From Pseudomonadota bacterium (GTDB taxonomy: Bacteria; Pseudomonadota; Gammaproteobacteria; Burkholderiales; Ferrovaceae): a DNA stretch of 5,880 nt. Within the stretch, counting starts at the first letter, position 1. Each line of letters opens with the position of its first letter. Under the pieces are notes generated by a model. The model ran no database searches. It was given only the letters and a program-made list of their open reading frames with translations, and had not been told where the DNA came from. Shown here piece after piece: positions 1 through 5,880 of the stretch. Position numbers and translations under genes: made by a program. The stretch lies in the NCBI GenBank assembly GCA_021828745.1, contig JAJZDE010000081.1:1-5880 (forward strand), read 5' to 3'.

Positions 1-53
1 GGTTTGAAAACCGGGAAGAAAAATTGATCCCGCCGTACAGTATAATGCCCTGA
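1..53 (+). CDS. possible C-terminal tail of an upstream gene (partial)
   Basis: One frame is open from the left edge to TGA at 51-53, reading FENREEKLIPPYSIMP. The other two forward frames stop at 5-7 and 25-27. The composition looks protein-like, but 16 codons are too few to recognise a family or to exclude chance. If it is real, the upstream gene ends 2 bases before the first micro-ORF and about 100 bases before recC, so recC could be read through from it. The TATAAT at 41-46 would then lie inside coding sequence. The left edge cuts the frame. Confidence 0.2.
   Translation, partial: FENREEKLIPPYSIMP
41..46 (+). promoter_or_regulatory. perfect -10 hexamer, candidate recC promoter
   Basis: TATAAT matches the sigma-70 -10 consensus exactly and stands out in a GC-rich window. 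At the expected 17-base spacing the -35 region reads only GAAAAA. TTGATC at 24-29 is a fair -35 match, but its 11-base spacer is too short. There is no extended -10 TG. A small dyad, CGGGA (12-16) with TCCCG (28-32), overlaps the -35 area and could be an operator, or nothing. A start 6-8 bases downstream would fall near 52-54, leaving about 100 bases of leader before recC. The weak -35 and the open frame across this region keep the call tentative. Confidence 0.35.
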
Positions 54-55
54 GC

Positions 56-106
56 ATGAAAGTCCAAACCTGCCCCCTGGCCCTTCCTCCACAAAGGTTC
101 TCATGA
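56..106 (+). CDS. candidate leader micro-ORF 1 (16 aa)
   Basis: ATG at 56 to TGA at 104-106 would encode MKVQTCPLALPPQRFS. There is no Shine-Dalgarno sequence. If the TATAAT at 41-46 is the promoter, the message would begin only a few bases before this ATG, so it would be read as an almost leaderless message. Alternatively, ribosomes ending at TGA 51-53 could restart here. Its stop overlaps the next micro-ORF start as ATGA (103-106). No protein family is recognisable. Chance is a serious alternative: the main argument is the chain of overlaps leading to recC. Confidence 0.18.
   Translation: MKVQTCPLALPPQRFS
93..97 (+). promoter_or_regulatory. ribosome binding site of micro-ORF 2
   Basis: AAAGG lies 5 bases before the ATG at 103 and can pair with the 16S 3' end. 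It is the only Shine-Dalgarno-like sequence in the leader at a workable distance from an ATG. It sits 55 bases from the recC start, too far to serve recC directly, which suggests ribosomes load here and reach recC by coupling. Confidence 0.35.
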
Positions 107-156
107 TTCGGCACGCGACAAGTTCCACCCTTCCACCCAATCCGTACCGCCCATGA
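103..156 (+). CDS. candidate leader micro-ORF 2 (17 aa), overlaps recC start
   Basis: ATG at 103 to TGA at 154-156 would encode MIRHATSSTLPPNPYRP. It has the AAAGG site 5 bases upstream, and its stop overlaps the recC ATG as ATGA (153-156). recC itself has only pyrimidine-rich sequence before its ATG, so this micro-ORF could deliver ribosomes to recC by termination and restart. The proline-rich end (LPPNPYRP) is the kind of sequence that can slow ribosomes, which would make coupling tunable, but that is inference. It has no known homologue that I recognise, and a chance ORF is possible. Confidence 0.35.
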   Translation: MIRHATSSTLPPNPYRP

Positions 157-3100
157 GCATGCCCCCCCCTGGTCTCGTCGTCCTGCACGGTAACCGCCTG
201 GAATTGTTGCAGGAGGCCGTGGTGCACTGGATGCGCCAGCACCCACTGGCCCCGCTGACCGAAGAGGTCATCCTGGTCAACAGTATCGGCACAGCCGAAT
301 GGGTCAAGTCCTCCCTGGCTGAATCTCTGGGGGTCTGTGCCGCGACACGGGTCGAACTACCCGGCCGTTTCCTGTGGCGTTCATACCGCAAGATCCTGGG
401 CCGGGCGGTGGCAGAACGATCCCCCCTGAATCGTCAGGCCCTGATCTGGCGCATCATGAAACTGGCGCTTCAGGACACGCTGCCCGCCCCCCTGGCCGCC
501 ATCGTTCACCTTCTCCGGGCAGAGGACCTGGAAGCCCGTTATGGCTTTGCCTGCGAAGTCGCCGACCTCTTCGATCAATACCAGAATTACCGGTCCACCT
601 GGCTGGCAGACTGGATCCAGGGTCGGAATCAGTTGACCACGGCGCGGGGAGAAGAGTTACCCGTCCCGCCGGATCAAGCCTGGCAACCCGCCCTGTGGCG
701 TTGTCTCTGGCAGGACCTGTCTCCCGCCGAACGCGCCTTCACCCTCCCGGCCCTGCATCAGCAGGTCCTCGAACGGCTGCAACGGGGCGGAGAAATCATC
801 GGGTTACCCCCCCGTATCCTCGTCTTCGGCGTCTCCACGCTGCCCCATTCAACCCTGCAGATCCTGGATGCCCTGGCGCATCACTGCCAGGTGCTGGTGG
901 CCTTGCTCAATCCCTGTCGTTTTCACTGGTCCGACATCGTGGAGGGACGGGAACTCTGGCAAGCCGTCCGGCGCCGCCAACCCTGGCGCCACCACCATGA
1001 TTTCAGCATGACGGCCTTTGAAGACATGCATCTCCACGCTCACCCACTGCTGGCCGCCTGGGGTCGTCAGGGAAGAGACTTCATGCGGCAACTGGATGCC
1101 TATGCGCCTTCCATCCCGGAGGCCACAGACCTCCCCCGCATCGATCTGTTCGATGAACGAACCCCGCATACGTTGCTGGAGGAAGTTCAATGCGCCATCC
1201 GCGATTTGCTTCCCCTGGCCGAGCACCCGCGGAATGTCGTTGCCGCAACGGACCGCTCTCTGGTCTTTCACCGGGCCCATAGCCCCCTGCGCGAAGTACA
1301 GGTACTGCAAGACCAGTTGCTCGATCTTTTGACCCAGTCATCCCCCGCCTTGCAGCCCCGTCAGATCGTGGTCATGATCCCCGCGCTCGAAGATTATGTC
1401 CCCTTCATCGAGGCCGTCTTCGATCGCTACGAATCCGGGGACCCGCGCTTCATTCCCTATGAAATCGCCCTCTCCCGCCCCCGCCTCAGTACCCCGCTCA
1501 TCCAGGCCCTGAAATGGCTGCTGGCGCTCGACCAACACCGGATCACGGCCAGCGAGGTCCGTTCGTTGCTGGAAGTCCCTGCGCTGGCACAGCACTTCGA
1601 ACTGGATGCCGACGGGGTGAGCAAGTTGTCTCGATGGGCAGATGCCAGCGGGATCCGCTGGGGTCTGGATGACCTCCATCGCGCTTCCCTCGAACTGGGT
1701 GCCTGTGGCGACCAGAATACCTGGCACTTCGGCCTGGAACGCCTCTGGCTCGGCTATGCCAACGGCTCTTCCGGCCCCTTCGACGGCATCGAGCCCTACC
1801 CGCACCTGAGCGGACTGGAAGCCACCGTCCTTGGCTCACTGGCCCGTTTCATCGAGACCCTGAAGGAGACCTGGGAGATCCTGCGCAGCCCTGCGCCCCC
1901 GGCGGTCTGGGTGGAGCGGGGACGCCAGTTGCTGGACGACTGGTTCGACGCGACCAATGAACTGGAAAACCTCAGCCTCGGACTGTTGCACGAAGCCCTG
2001 AGTGACTGGCTGACCCTTTGCCAGGAAACCGGTTTTGCAGACCCGATCCCCCTTTCCCTGTTTCGTCGGTCCTGGTTCGATACGCTGGAAGAACCCAAGG
2101 AAACGGGCCGTTTTCTCAGCGGAGGGGTCACATTTTGCACCTTGCTGCCCCTGCGCGCCCTTCCCTTCGAGGTCATCTGCCTGTTGGGCATGAACCTCGA
2201 AGCCTTTCCTCGCCGTGCTGCCGCGCGCCCGCACGACCTGATGCAAAGACCGGGGATGCCGCGCCCCGGTGACCGCGCCCGCCAGGAGGATGATCGGGCC
2301 CTGATGCTGGATACCCTGCTCGCCGCCCGGCGAGTTCTGTCCATCAGTTGGTGCGGTCGGGACCCGCGCGACGATTCCGAACGTCCGCCCTCCGTGCTGG
2401 TGGCCCAGTTACGCGATTACCTGATGCGCGGGTGGCGTCCTGATGAAAATCATGGATACACCGACCTCCTGGCCCAACAGACCCGGGATCACCCCCTGCA
2501 ACCCTTCAGCCGCCGCTATTTCGAGGAAAACCAGCCCATTCATACCTATGCCGGGGAATGGCGTCGGGTCTTTGACCCGGCCTTGCCAGAGGCGACTCTT
2601 CCTCCCCTCTCTCCCCAGGACCCACCCAAAACACTCTCGCTCGGAATGCTGGGCCGTTTTCTCAGAAACCCGGTCAGGTTTTACCTGGAGTCCATTCTGA
2701 ACATACATTTCGAGGAAGCCCAGACTCCCCCGGACGAGGAAATGTTCGAGACTTCGGGTTTGGCGCGCCATGAGTGGATCGATGCCCTGATCACCCCACC
2801 GTTCAACCCGCGCGAATCGCAGGAACTGGAAACCCGGCTACAGCGCCTGTGTCGTGCCGGGCAACTTCCCCTGGCCGAAATGGGACAGGCGGTCATGGCG
2901 GAATTGCGCGGCACCGTCACCCCCATGCTGGAAACCTGGGGCGCCCTGCAGGAACGTTATCCCTGCCTGTGCGACAAGCACCCGATTCACCTCTCCTTCG
3001 GGATCCATGAAATCCGCGACTGGCTGGAAGGCCTGCGCAAAGAAGGGGACAGGGAACCCGCCGCGTGGGTGGAACTCCTTGCCTCCCGTGTTCTGGAAAA

Positions 3101-3548
3101 AAATGGCAAAGACCTGCAACTGCACAAACTGCTGCCGGTCTGGCTCCGTCACCTCGTCGCCAGCGCCACGGGGCACATGCCCGACTGCCACCTGGTGGCA
3201 CAGGACATCGTGCTCACCCTGCGTGCCCCTGCGCCGGAAGAGGCCCGGGCAATACTTTCCAGCCTGGTCGAACTTTGGCAGGAGGGCCATCGCCGACCGC
3301 TGCCGATGGCCCTCAAATCCGCCTTCACCCTGGTTCGATCCGACGATCTGGAGAAAACCGCCCGGGTCTACGAGGGGACAGACCATTTGCCTGCAGAAAG
3401 AGACCGTTATCAGGAACGCATCTACCCGACCTTCGCCAGCCTGAACCAGACCGGAGAATTCGAAGCCCTCACCCGGAGTCTGGCCTTCCCTCTGTGGTCC
3501 TGGGCAAGAGATGCCGTGCTGACCCCCCTGGCGTCTGCCCATGAGTGA
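153..3548 (+). CDS. recC: exodeoxyribonuclease V subunit gamma (RecC)
   Basis: RecC is the non-motor scaffold of RecBCD: it splits incoming duplex DNA, feeds the strands to RecB and RecD, and recognises Chi in the 3' strand. This 1131-residue protein is close to the 1122 of E. coli. The N-terminal segment aligns with E. coli RecC at a constant +5 offset to about residue 147 (NRLELL 14-19, ILVNSIGTAEW 40-50, ADLFDQYQNYR 137-147). The inactive helicase-like core shows CTLLPLRALPFEVICLLGMN (662-681), GDRARQEDDR (706-715) and SERPPSVLV (742-750). A segment at 828-844 (LGRFLRNPVRFY) leads into the C-terminal domain, known in this family as a nuclease-like fold without catalytic residues. HRRPLPMALKS (1046-1056) is also typical. 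ATG 153 is the first possible start after the in-frame stop at 57-59; ATG 159 is an alternative. Neither has a Shine-Dalgarno sequence. Family assignment is very secure, the exact start less so. Confidence 0.97.
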   Translation: MSMPPPGLVVLHGNRLELLQEAVVHWMRQHPLAPLTEEVILVNSIGTAEWVKSSLAESLGVCAATRVELPGRFLWRSYRKILGRAVAERSPLNRQALIWRIMKLALQDTLPAPLAAIVHLLRAEDLEARYGFACEVADLFDQYQNYRSTWLADWIQGRNQLTTARGEELPVPPDQAWQPALWRCLWQDLSPAERAFTLPALHQQVLERLQRGGEIIGLPPRILVFGVSTLPHSTLQILDALAHHCQVLVALLNPCRFHWSDIVEGRELWQAVRRRQPWRHHHDFSMTAFEDMHLHAHPLLAAWGRQGRDFMRQLDAYAPSIPEATDLPRIDLFDERTPHTLLEEVQCAIRDLLPLAEHPRNVVAATDRSLVFHRAHSPLREVQVLQDQLLDLLTQSSPALQPRQIVVMIPALEDYVPFIEAVFDRYESGDPRFIPYEIALSRPRLSTPLIQALKWLLALDQHRITASEVRSLLEVPALAQHFELDADGVSKLSRWADASGIRWGLDDLHRASLELGACGDQNTWHFGLERLWLGYANGSSGPFDGIEPYPHLSGLEATVLGSLARFIETLKETWEILRSPAPPAVWVERGRQLLDDWFDATNELENLSLGLLHEALSDWLTLCQETGFADPIPLSLFRRSWFDTLEEPKETGRFLSGGVTFCTLLPLRALPFEVICLLGMNLEAFPRRAAARPHDLMQRPGMPRPGDRARQEDDRALMLDTLLAARRVLSISWCGRDPRDDSERPPSVLVAQLRDYLMRGWRPDENHGYTDLLAQQTRDHPLQPFSRRYFEENQPIHTYAGEWRRVFDPALPEATLPPLSPQDPPKTLSLGMLGRFLRNPVRFYLESILNIHFEEAQTPPDEEMFETSGLARHEWIDALITPPFNPRESQELETRLQRLCRAGQLPLAEMGQAVMAELRGTVTPMLETWGALQERYPCLCDKHPIHLSFGIHEIRDWLEGLRKEGDREPAAWVELLASRVLEKNGKDLQLHKLLPVWLRHLVASATGHMPDCHLVAQDIVLTLRAPAPEEARAILSSLVELWQEGHRRPLPMALKSAFTLVRSDDLEKTARVYEGTDHLPAERDRYQERIYPTFASLNQTGEFEALTRSLAFPLWSWARDAVLTPLASAHE
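162..169 (+). repeat. C8 homopolymer at recC codons 4-6
   Basis: Eight consecutive C residues immediately follow the second ATG (159) and encode three prolines. Loss of one C shifts the frame and runs into a stop about 35 codons later, so slippage here would switch recC off. Three prolines this near the start also predict help from elongation factor P. Seen directly; any functional role is inference. Confidence 0.6.
893..900 (+). other. GCTGGTGG, identical to the E. coli Chi octamer
   Basis: The octamer is an exact match to E. coli Chi and falls in recC codons for Val-Leu-Val-Ala (GTG CTG GTG GCC). Whether this organism uses that Chi sequence is unknown, and the codon context alone favours it. 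Sequence match certain; function uncertain. Confidence 0.3.
2249..2270 (+). repeat. 7-bp stem-loop inside recC
   Basis: ACCGGGG (2249-2255) pairs with CCCCGGT (2264-2270) around an 8-base loop. No T tract follows, so it is not a terminator. It lies in the conserved RPGMPRPGDR coding stretch, and a stem of this size is expected by chance in GC-rich DNA of this length. Confidence 0.4.
2396..2403 (+). other. GCTGGTGG, second E. coli-type Chi octamer
   Basis: This is a second exact match on the same strand, again in Val-Leu-Val-Ala codons of recC. I saw no copy of the complement CCACCAGC. The same caveat applies: the local Chi may differ. Confidence 0.3.
3186..3200. repeat. perfect inverted repeat, 7+1+7, inside recC
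   Basis: TGCCACC and GGTGGCA flank a single T (TGCCACCTGGTGGCA). The symmetry is exact, and it resembles a binding-site dyad more than an RNA hairpin because the spacer is too small for a loop. It is within recC coding sequence about 340 bases before recB. No matching partner elsewhere was noticed. Confidence 0.5.
3541..3548 (+). promoter_or_regulatory. recC-recB overlap (ATGAGTGA), likely translational coupling
   Basis: The recB ATG (3541-3543) precedes the recC TGA (3546-3548), giving an 8-base overlap in different frames. No purine-rich ribosome site lies upstream. Ribosomes ending recC are therefore the likely source of recB initiation, which would keep the two subunits near one-to-one as the complex requires. 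This is inference from the layout; no promoter for recB is evident in the recC 3' end. Confidence 0.7.
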
Positions 3549-5880
3549 ACCCCTCGATCCCCTGACCTTTCCCCTGTGGGGGAGTCGCCTCATCGAAGCC
3601 AGCGCCGGAACCGGAAAAACCTGGACCCTGGCTGCGCTCTATGTGCGCCTGGTGCTGGGACATGGTTCAGGGCATCACGCCCCCCCCGGCGCATTCCTGC
3701 CCGAACAGATTCTGGTCATGACCTTTACCCGGGCGGCCACCCGCGAACTGTCCGAACGCATTCGCGCACGCCTGGAAGAAGCCGCCGCCTGTTTCAGGGG
3801 CGACAGCCTCCCGGCCGATGATTTCCTGCGCACCCTGCTGGACGACTATCCCGATCCGCTGGCACGGCGCCATGCCGCCTGGCGTCTGACCCTGGCCAGC
3901 CAAGCCATGGAGAGCGCCGCCATCCACACGCTGGATGCCTGGTGCCAACAGGTGTTGCAGGACACGACTTTTTCCCATGGACAATGGTTTCCCGCTCAAA
4001 TCACGGACAACGACGAGGACCTGATTCCCCTGGCGCTGCAAGATCTTTGGCGGCAACGTCTCTACCCGTTGAGCGGGCTGGAATTCCAGTTTTTTCTGGA
4101 GGAGTGGAAGGATTTCTCCCATTTTTCCCGGTGCATCCAGAAAGATCTTCCAAAAAACACCCTCCCGTCATGGTCAATGGAAAACGCCCTCGCCAACGCC
4201 ATCGCCTGGAAGGAAAGGCACCAGGCAATGACCGACGGGTTGAAAACTCTGCGCATGCTGTGGCGCTCCCGCATCGAGGCCCTGTGTACCTGGCTCGATG
4301 ACCAGCTCCCCCCCAATCGGCAAGATACTCCTTTCAATCAGAAAACCTTCAGGGCGGAGACGGTACGCCAATGGTGTGCCCGTTTGCGCCACTGGTGCGA
4401 AGAAAACGGACCGGCCGACCCCTGTCTGACGGAGGAGGTATGGGACAAACTGACGCCCGCAGGGCTCCAGGCTCAAGTCAAAAAGAATTGCCGGATCGAT
4501 CCCCCGGCGCTCCTTGAAGAACTCGATGACCTCCGCACGACATTGCAACACCTGAGAGACCAGAGGAAACAGTTGCACGACCTCATGGTGGAAGGGGTTG
4601 CCCTGCGTCTTGCCCAACACAAGTCCCAGATCCTGCGCCAGAACTTCACCGACCTCCAGCAACGTCTCGACCGGGCCCTGCAGGGCCCGCAAGGGGAAAC
4701 CCTGGTCACGGGGCTGCGCCTGCGCTACCCCGTTGCCCTGATCGACGAATTCCAGGACACCTCGATGCGCCAACTGCGCATGCTGGACCGTATTTATGAC
4801 TTGAATGCCCACGCGCCGGAACGGGGGATCTTCCTGATCGGCGACCCCAAACAATCCATCTATGGTTTCCGCGATGCAGACATTCAGAGTTATCTCAAAG
4901 CCCGCGCATCCGTGGCGCCGCGTCATTACTTCCTGACCACCAATCATCGTTCGGTGGCGCCCGTCGTCGAACTCATCAACACACTCTTTCAGGGCGCCGA
5001 ACAACGGGATGGACCGGGGGCCTTTCGCTTCCGCGAAGGAGACGAGGCCCCCCTGCCGTTCCACCCCGTGCAGGCCCATGGACGAGAGGAACAGTTGCGC
5101 TGTGACGGGCAGCCTCATCCTGCCCTCACCGTCTCCTGGACCGCCGAACTGGACAACCGGGGTCAATTGCTCGAACGCATGGCAGAACATTGTGCGGAAC
5201 ATCTGGGGGGACTTCTGGCCTCCGGCGCCAGCTTTTGCACGAGCGACCTCCGGGTCCCCCTTCGCCCCGCCGATCTGGCCATACTGGTACGCGACCGTCA
5301 TGAAGCCGCGGCGGTGAAAAATGCCCTGGAACGACGAAACATCTCCTCGGTCTATCTGTCCGACCGAACTCACCTGCTGGACTCTGCGGAAACCCCGGAC
5401 GTCCTTCTGTGGCTTCAGTCCGTGGCTCATCCCCGCAACCCCCGCCTCCTGCGGGCGGCCCTGGGGACCGCCACCCTGGGGTTCTCCCTGGCCGAACTGG
5501 AACACTGGGCCAGGTCGGAGGCCGCCTTCGAAGAACTATTGAATTTCTGGATGGAACTTCACCACTGCTGGCAACGGCAGGGAGTGTTGTCCATGCTGCA
5601 GCGCCTGCTCCACCATTTTTCCCTGCCGGCCCGCTGGCTTCAGGAAAAAGACGGCGAGCGCCGCCTCACCCAGGTTCTCCATCTGGCAGAATTCCTGCAA
5701 CGCACCAGCGCCCGCCTCGAAGGCCCGGAAGCCCTGATCCAGTGGCTGGTCCACGAGTGTCAGACCCCCACCTCGAGCCCGGAGGAATTACGTCTGGAAA
5801 GCGATGCAGACCGGGTTCGCCTCATCACCATCCATAAATCCAAGGGGCTGGAATTTCCCGTGGTCTATCTGCCCTTTGCC
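3541..5880 (+). CDS. recB: exodeoxyribonuclease V subunit beta (RecB), 5' part
   Basis: RecB is the 3'-to-5' superfamily 1 helicase and nuclease of RecBCD, which also loads RecA after Chi. I read 780 uninterrupted codons; E. coli RecB has 1180, so about the first two thirds are present. Visible motifs are Walker A EASAGTGKT (19-27, K26), motif Ia VMTFTRAATRELSERI (59-74), AAIHTLDAWCQQVL (126-139), Walker B ALIDEFQDTS (399-408), motif III LIGDPKQSIYGFRDADIQSY (432-451), motif IV TTNHRS (466-471) and motif V ITIHKSKGLEFPVVYLPF (762-779). Residues about 150-390 are the variable insert between motifs and match poorly by eye. Motif VI and the C-terminal nuclease domain lie beyond the edge, so an intact nuclease cannot be confirmed. 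The start ATG lies within recC (8-base overlap), follows GACCCCCCTGGCGTCTGCCC with no Shine-Dalgarno sequence, and gives the standard family N-terminus, so coupling to recC is likely. Confidence 0.97.
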   Translation, partial: MSEPLDPLTFPLWGSRLIEASAGTGKTWTLAALYVRLVLGHGSGHHAPPGAFLPEQILVMTFTRAATRELSERIRARLEEAAACFRGDSLPADDFLRTLLDDYPDPLARRHAAWRLTLASQAMESAAIHTLDAWCQQVLQDTTFSHGQWFPAQITDNDEDLIPLALQDLWRQRLYPLSGLEFQFFLEEWKDFSHFSRCIQKDLPKNTLPSWSMENALANAIAWKERHQAMTDGLKTLRMLWRSRIEALCTWLDDQLPPNRQDTPFNQKTFRAETVRQWCARLRHWCEENGPADPCLTEEVWDKLTPAGLQAQVKKNCRIDPPALLEELDDLRTTLQHLRDQRKQLHDLMVEGVALRLAQHKSQILRQNFTDLQQRLDRALQGPQGETLVTGLRLRYPVALIDEFQDTSMRQLRMLDRIYDLNAHAPERGIFLIGDPKQSIYGFRDADIQSYLKARASVAPRHYFLTTNHRSVAPVVELINTLFQGAEQRDGPGAFRFREGDEAPLPFHPVQAHGREEQLRCDGQPHPALTVSWTAELDNRGQLLERMAEHCAEHLGGLLASGASFCTSDLRVPLRPADLAILVRDRHEAAAVKNALERRNISSVYLSDRTHLLDSAETPDVLLWLQSVAHPRNPRLLRAALGTATLGFSLAELEHWARSEAAFEELLNFWMELHHCWQRQGVLSMLQRLLHHFSLPARWLQEKDGERRLTQVLHLAEFLQRTSARLEGPEALIQWLVHECQTPTSSPEELRLESDADRVRLITIHKSKGLEFPVVYLPFA
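3680..3687 (+). repeat. C8 homopolymer in recB codons 47-49
   Basis: Eight consecutive C residues encode part of Ala-Pro-Pro between Walker A and motif Ia. A slip would destroy the helicase. C7 runs also occur at 807-813 and 4308-4314, so the coding strand is generally rich in C tracts and this one may simply reflect composition. Confidence 0.6.
4672..4689. repeat. 18-bp perfect palindrome inside recB
   Basis: CGGGCCCTGCAGGGCCCG reads the same on both strands with no spacer. It encodes part of Arg-Ala-Leu-Gln-Gly-Pro (RecB 377-383), shortly before the Walker B motif. A 9+9 exact palindrome is rarely expected in about 6 kb of random sequence, though GC richness raises the odds. It could be a protein-binding site, a cruciform-prone or hairpin-forming spot, or an accident of codon choice. 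No terminator-like T run follows. Confidence 0.6.

Noticed and set aside
12..32. CGGGA/TCCCG stem-loop as a transcription terminator of an upstream gene.
   Set aside because: Only 5 base pairs with an 11-base loop and no T tract afterwards; at most a weak dyad near the promoter.
374..1000. A 208-codon plus-strand frame inside recC.
   Set aside because: Low-complexity Pro/Arg/Gly/Ala-rich product typical of an out-of-frame reading; recC is continuous here.
3065..3544. A long overlapping frame within recC that ends TGA at 3542-3544, reachable by -1 slippage on A AAA AAT at 3098-3104 (A7 tract 3097-3103).
   Set aside because: Alternative frames stay open easily in GC-rich genes, the heptamer is not one of the strongest slip sites, no clear downstream structure was seen, and RecC has its normal C-terminus without a shift.
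2838..3593. A 251-codon minus-strand frame across the recC-recB junction.
   Set aside because: Shadow of conserved recC coding sequence; no ribosome site or domain was apparent.
4174..5505. A 443-codon open frame on the minus strand opposite recB.
   Set aside because: It is antisense to a recB frame carrying all expected helicase motifs; its sequence shows no recognisable domain and is what a GC-rich antisense shadow gives.
1..5880. A novel defence or mobile system.
   Set aside because: Everything beyond the short leader is accounted for by recC and recB; there are no transposase, integrase, toxin-antitoxin, CRISPR or tRNA signatures.

Overview
The window holds most of a RecBCD (exonuclease V) operon: a complete recC followed by the first 780 codons of recB, both on the + strand, with recB running off the right edge. 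The sequence is GC-rich with strong C/G preference at third codon positions. The proteins are clearly of the proteobacterial RecB/RecC type rather than AddAB or AdnAB. The wording of the RecB N-terminus (FPLWGSRLIEASAGTGKTWT, then TLDAWC in an early helicase motif) suggests a beta- or gammaproteobacterium, but I cannot name a genus.

Layout. Positions 1-152 are a short leader. An open frame ends at TGA 51-53 and might be the tail of an upstream gene. A perfect TATAAT lies at 41-46, without a convincing -35. Two tiny candidate reading frames (56-106 and 103-156) are joined by ATGA overlaps to each other and to recC. recC occupies 153-3548. recB starts at 3541, inside the last codons of recC. 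There is no gap and no ptrA-like protease gene between them, unlike Escherichia coli (recC-ptrA-recB-recD). recD would be expected downstream but lies outside the window. There are no RNA genes, mobile elements or CRISPR arrays. The only gene-free stretch is the leader of about 150 bases.

How the parts work together. RecB is the 3'-to-5' motor and, in the part not seen here, the nuclease. RecC is the scaffold that splits the duplex and reads Chi in the 3' strand. With RecD they process double-strand ends and load RecA. Neither recC nor recB has a visible Shine-Dalgarno sequence, and both starts overlap an upstream TGA, so translation is probably coupled.

This is a conserved housekeeping repair locus, not a novel system. 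The points most worth checking are the possible micro-ORF relay before recC, changes at three Chi-pocket positions in RecC, and an 18-bp perfect palindrome inside recB.
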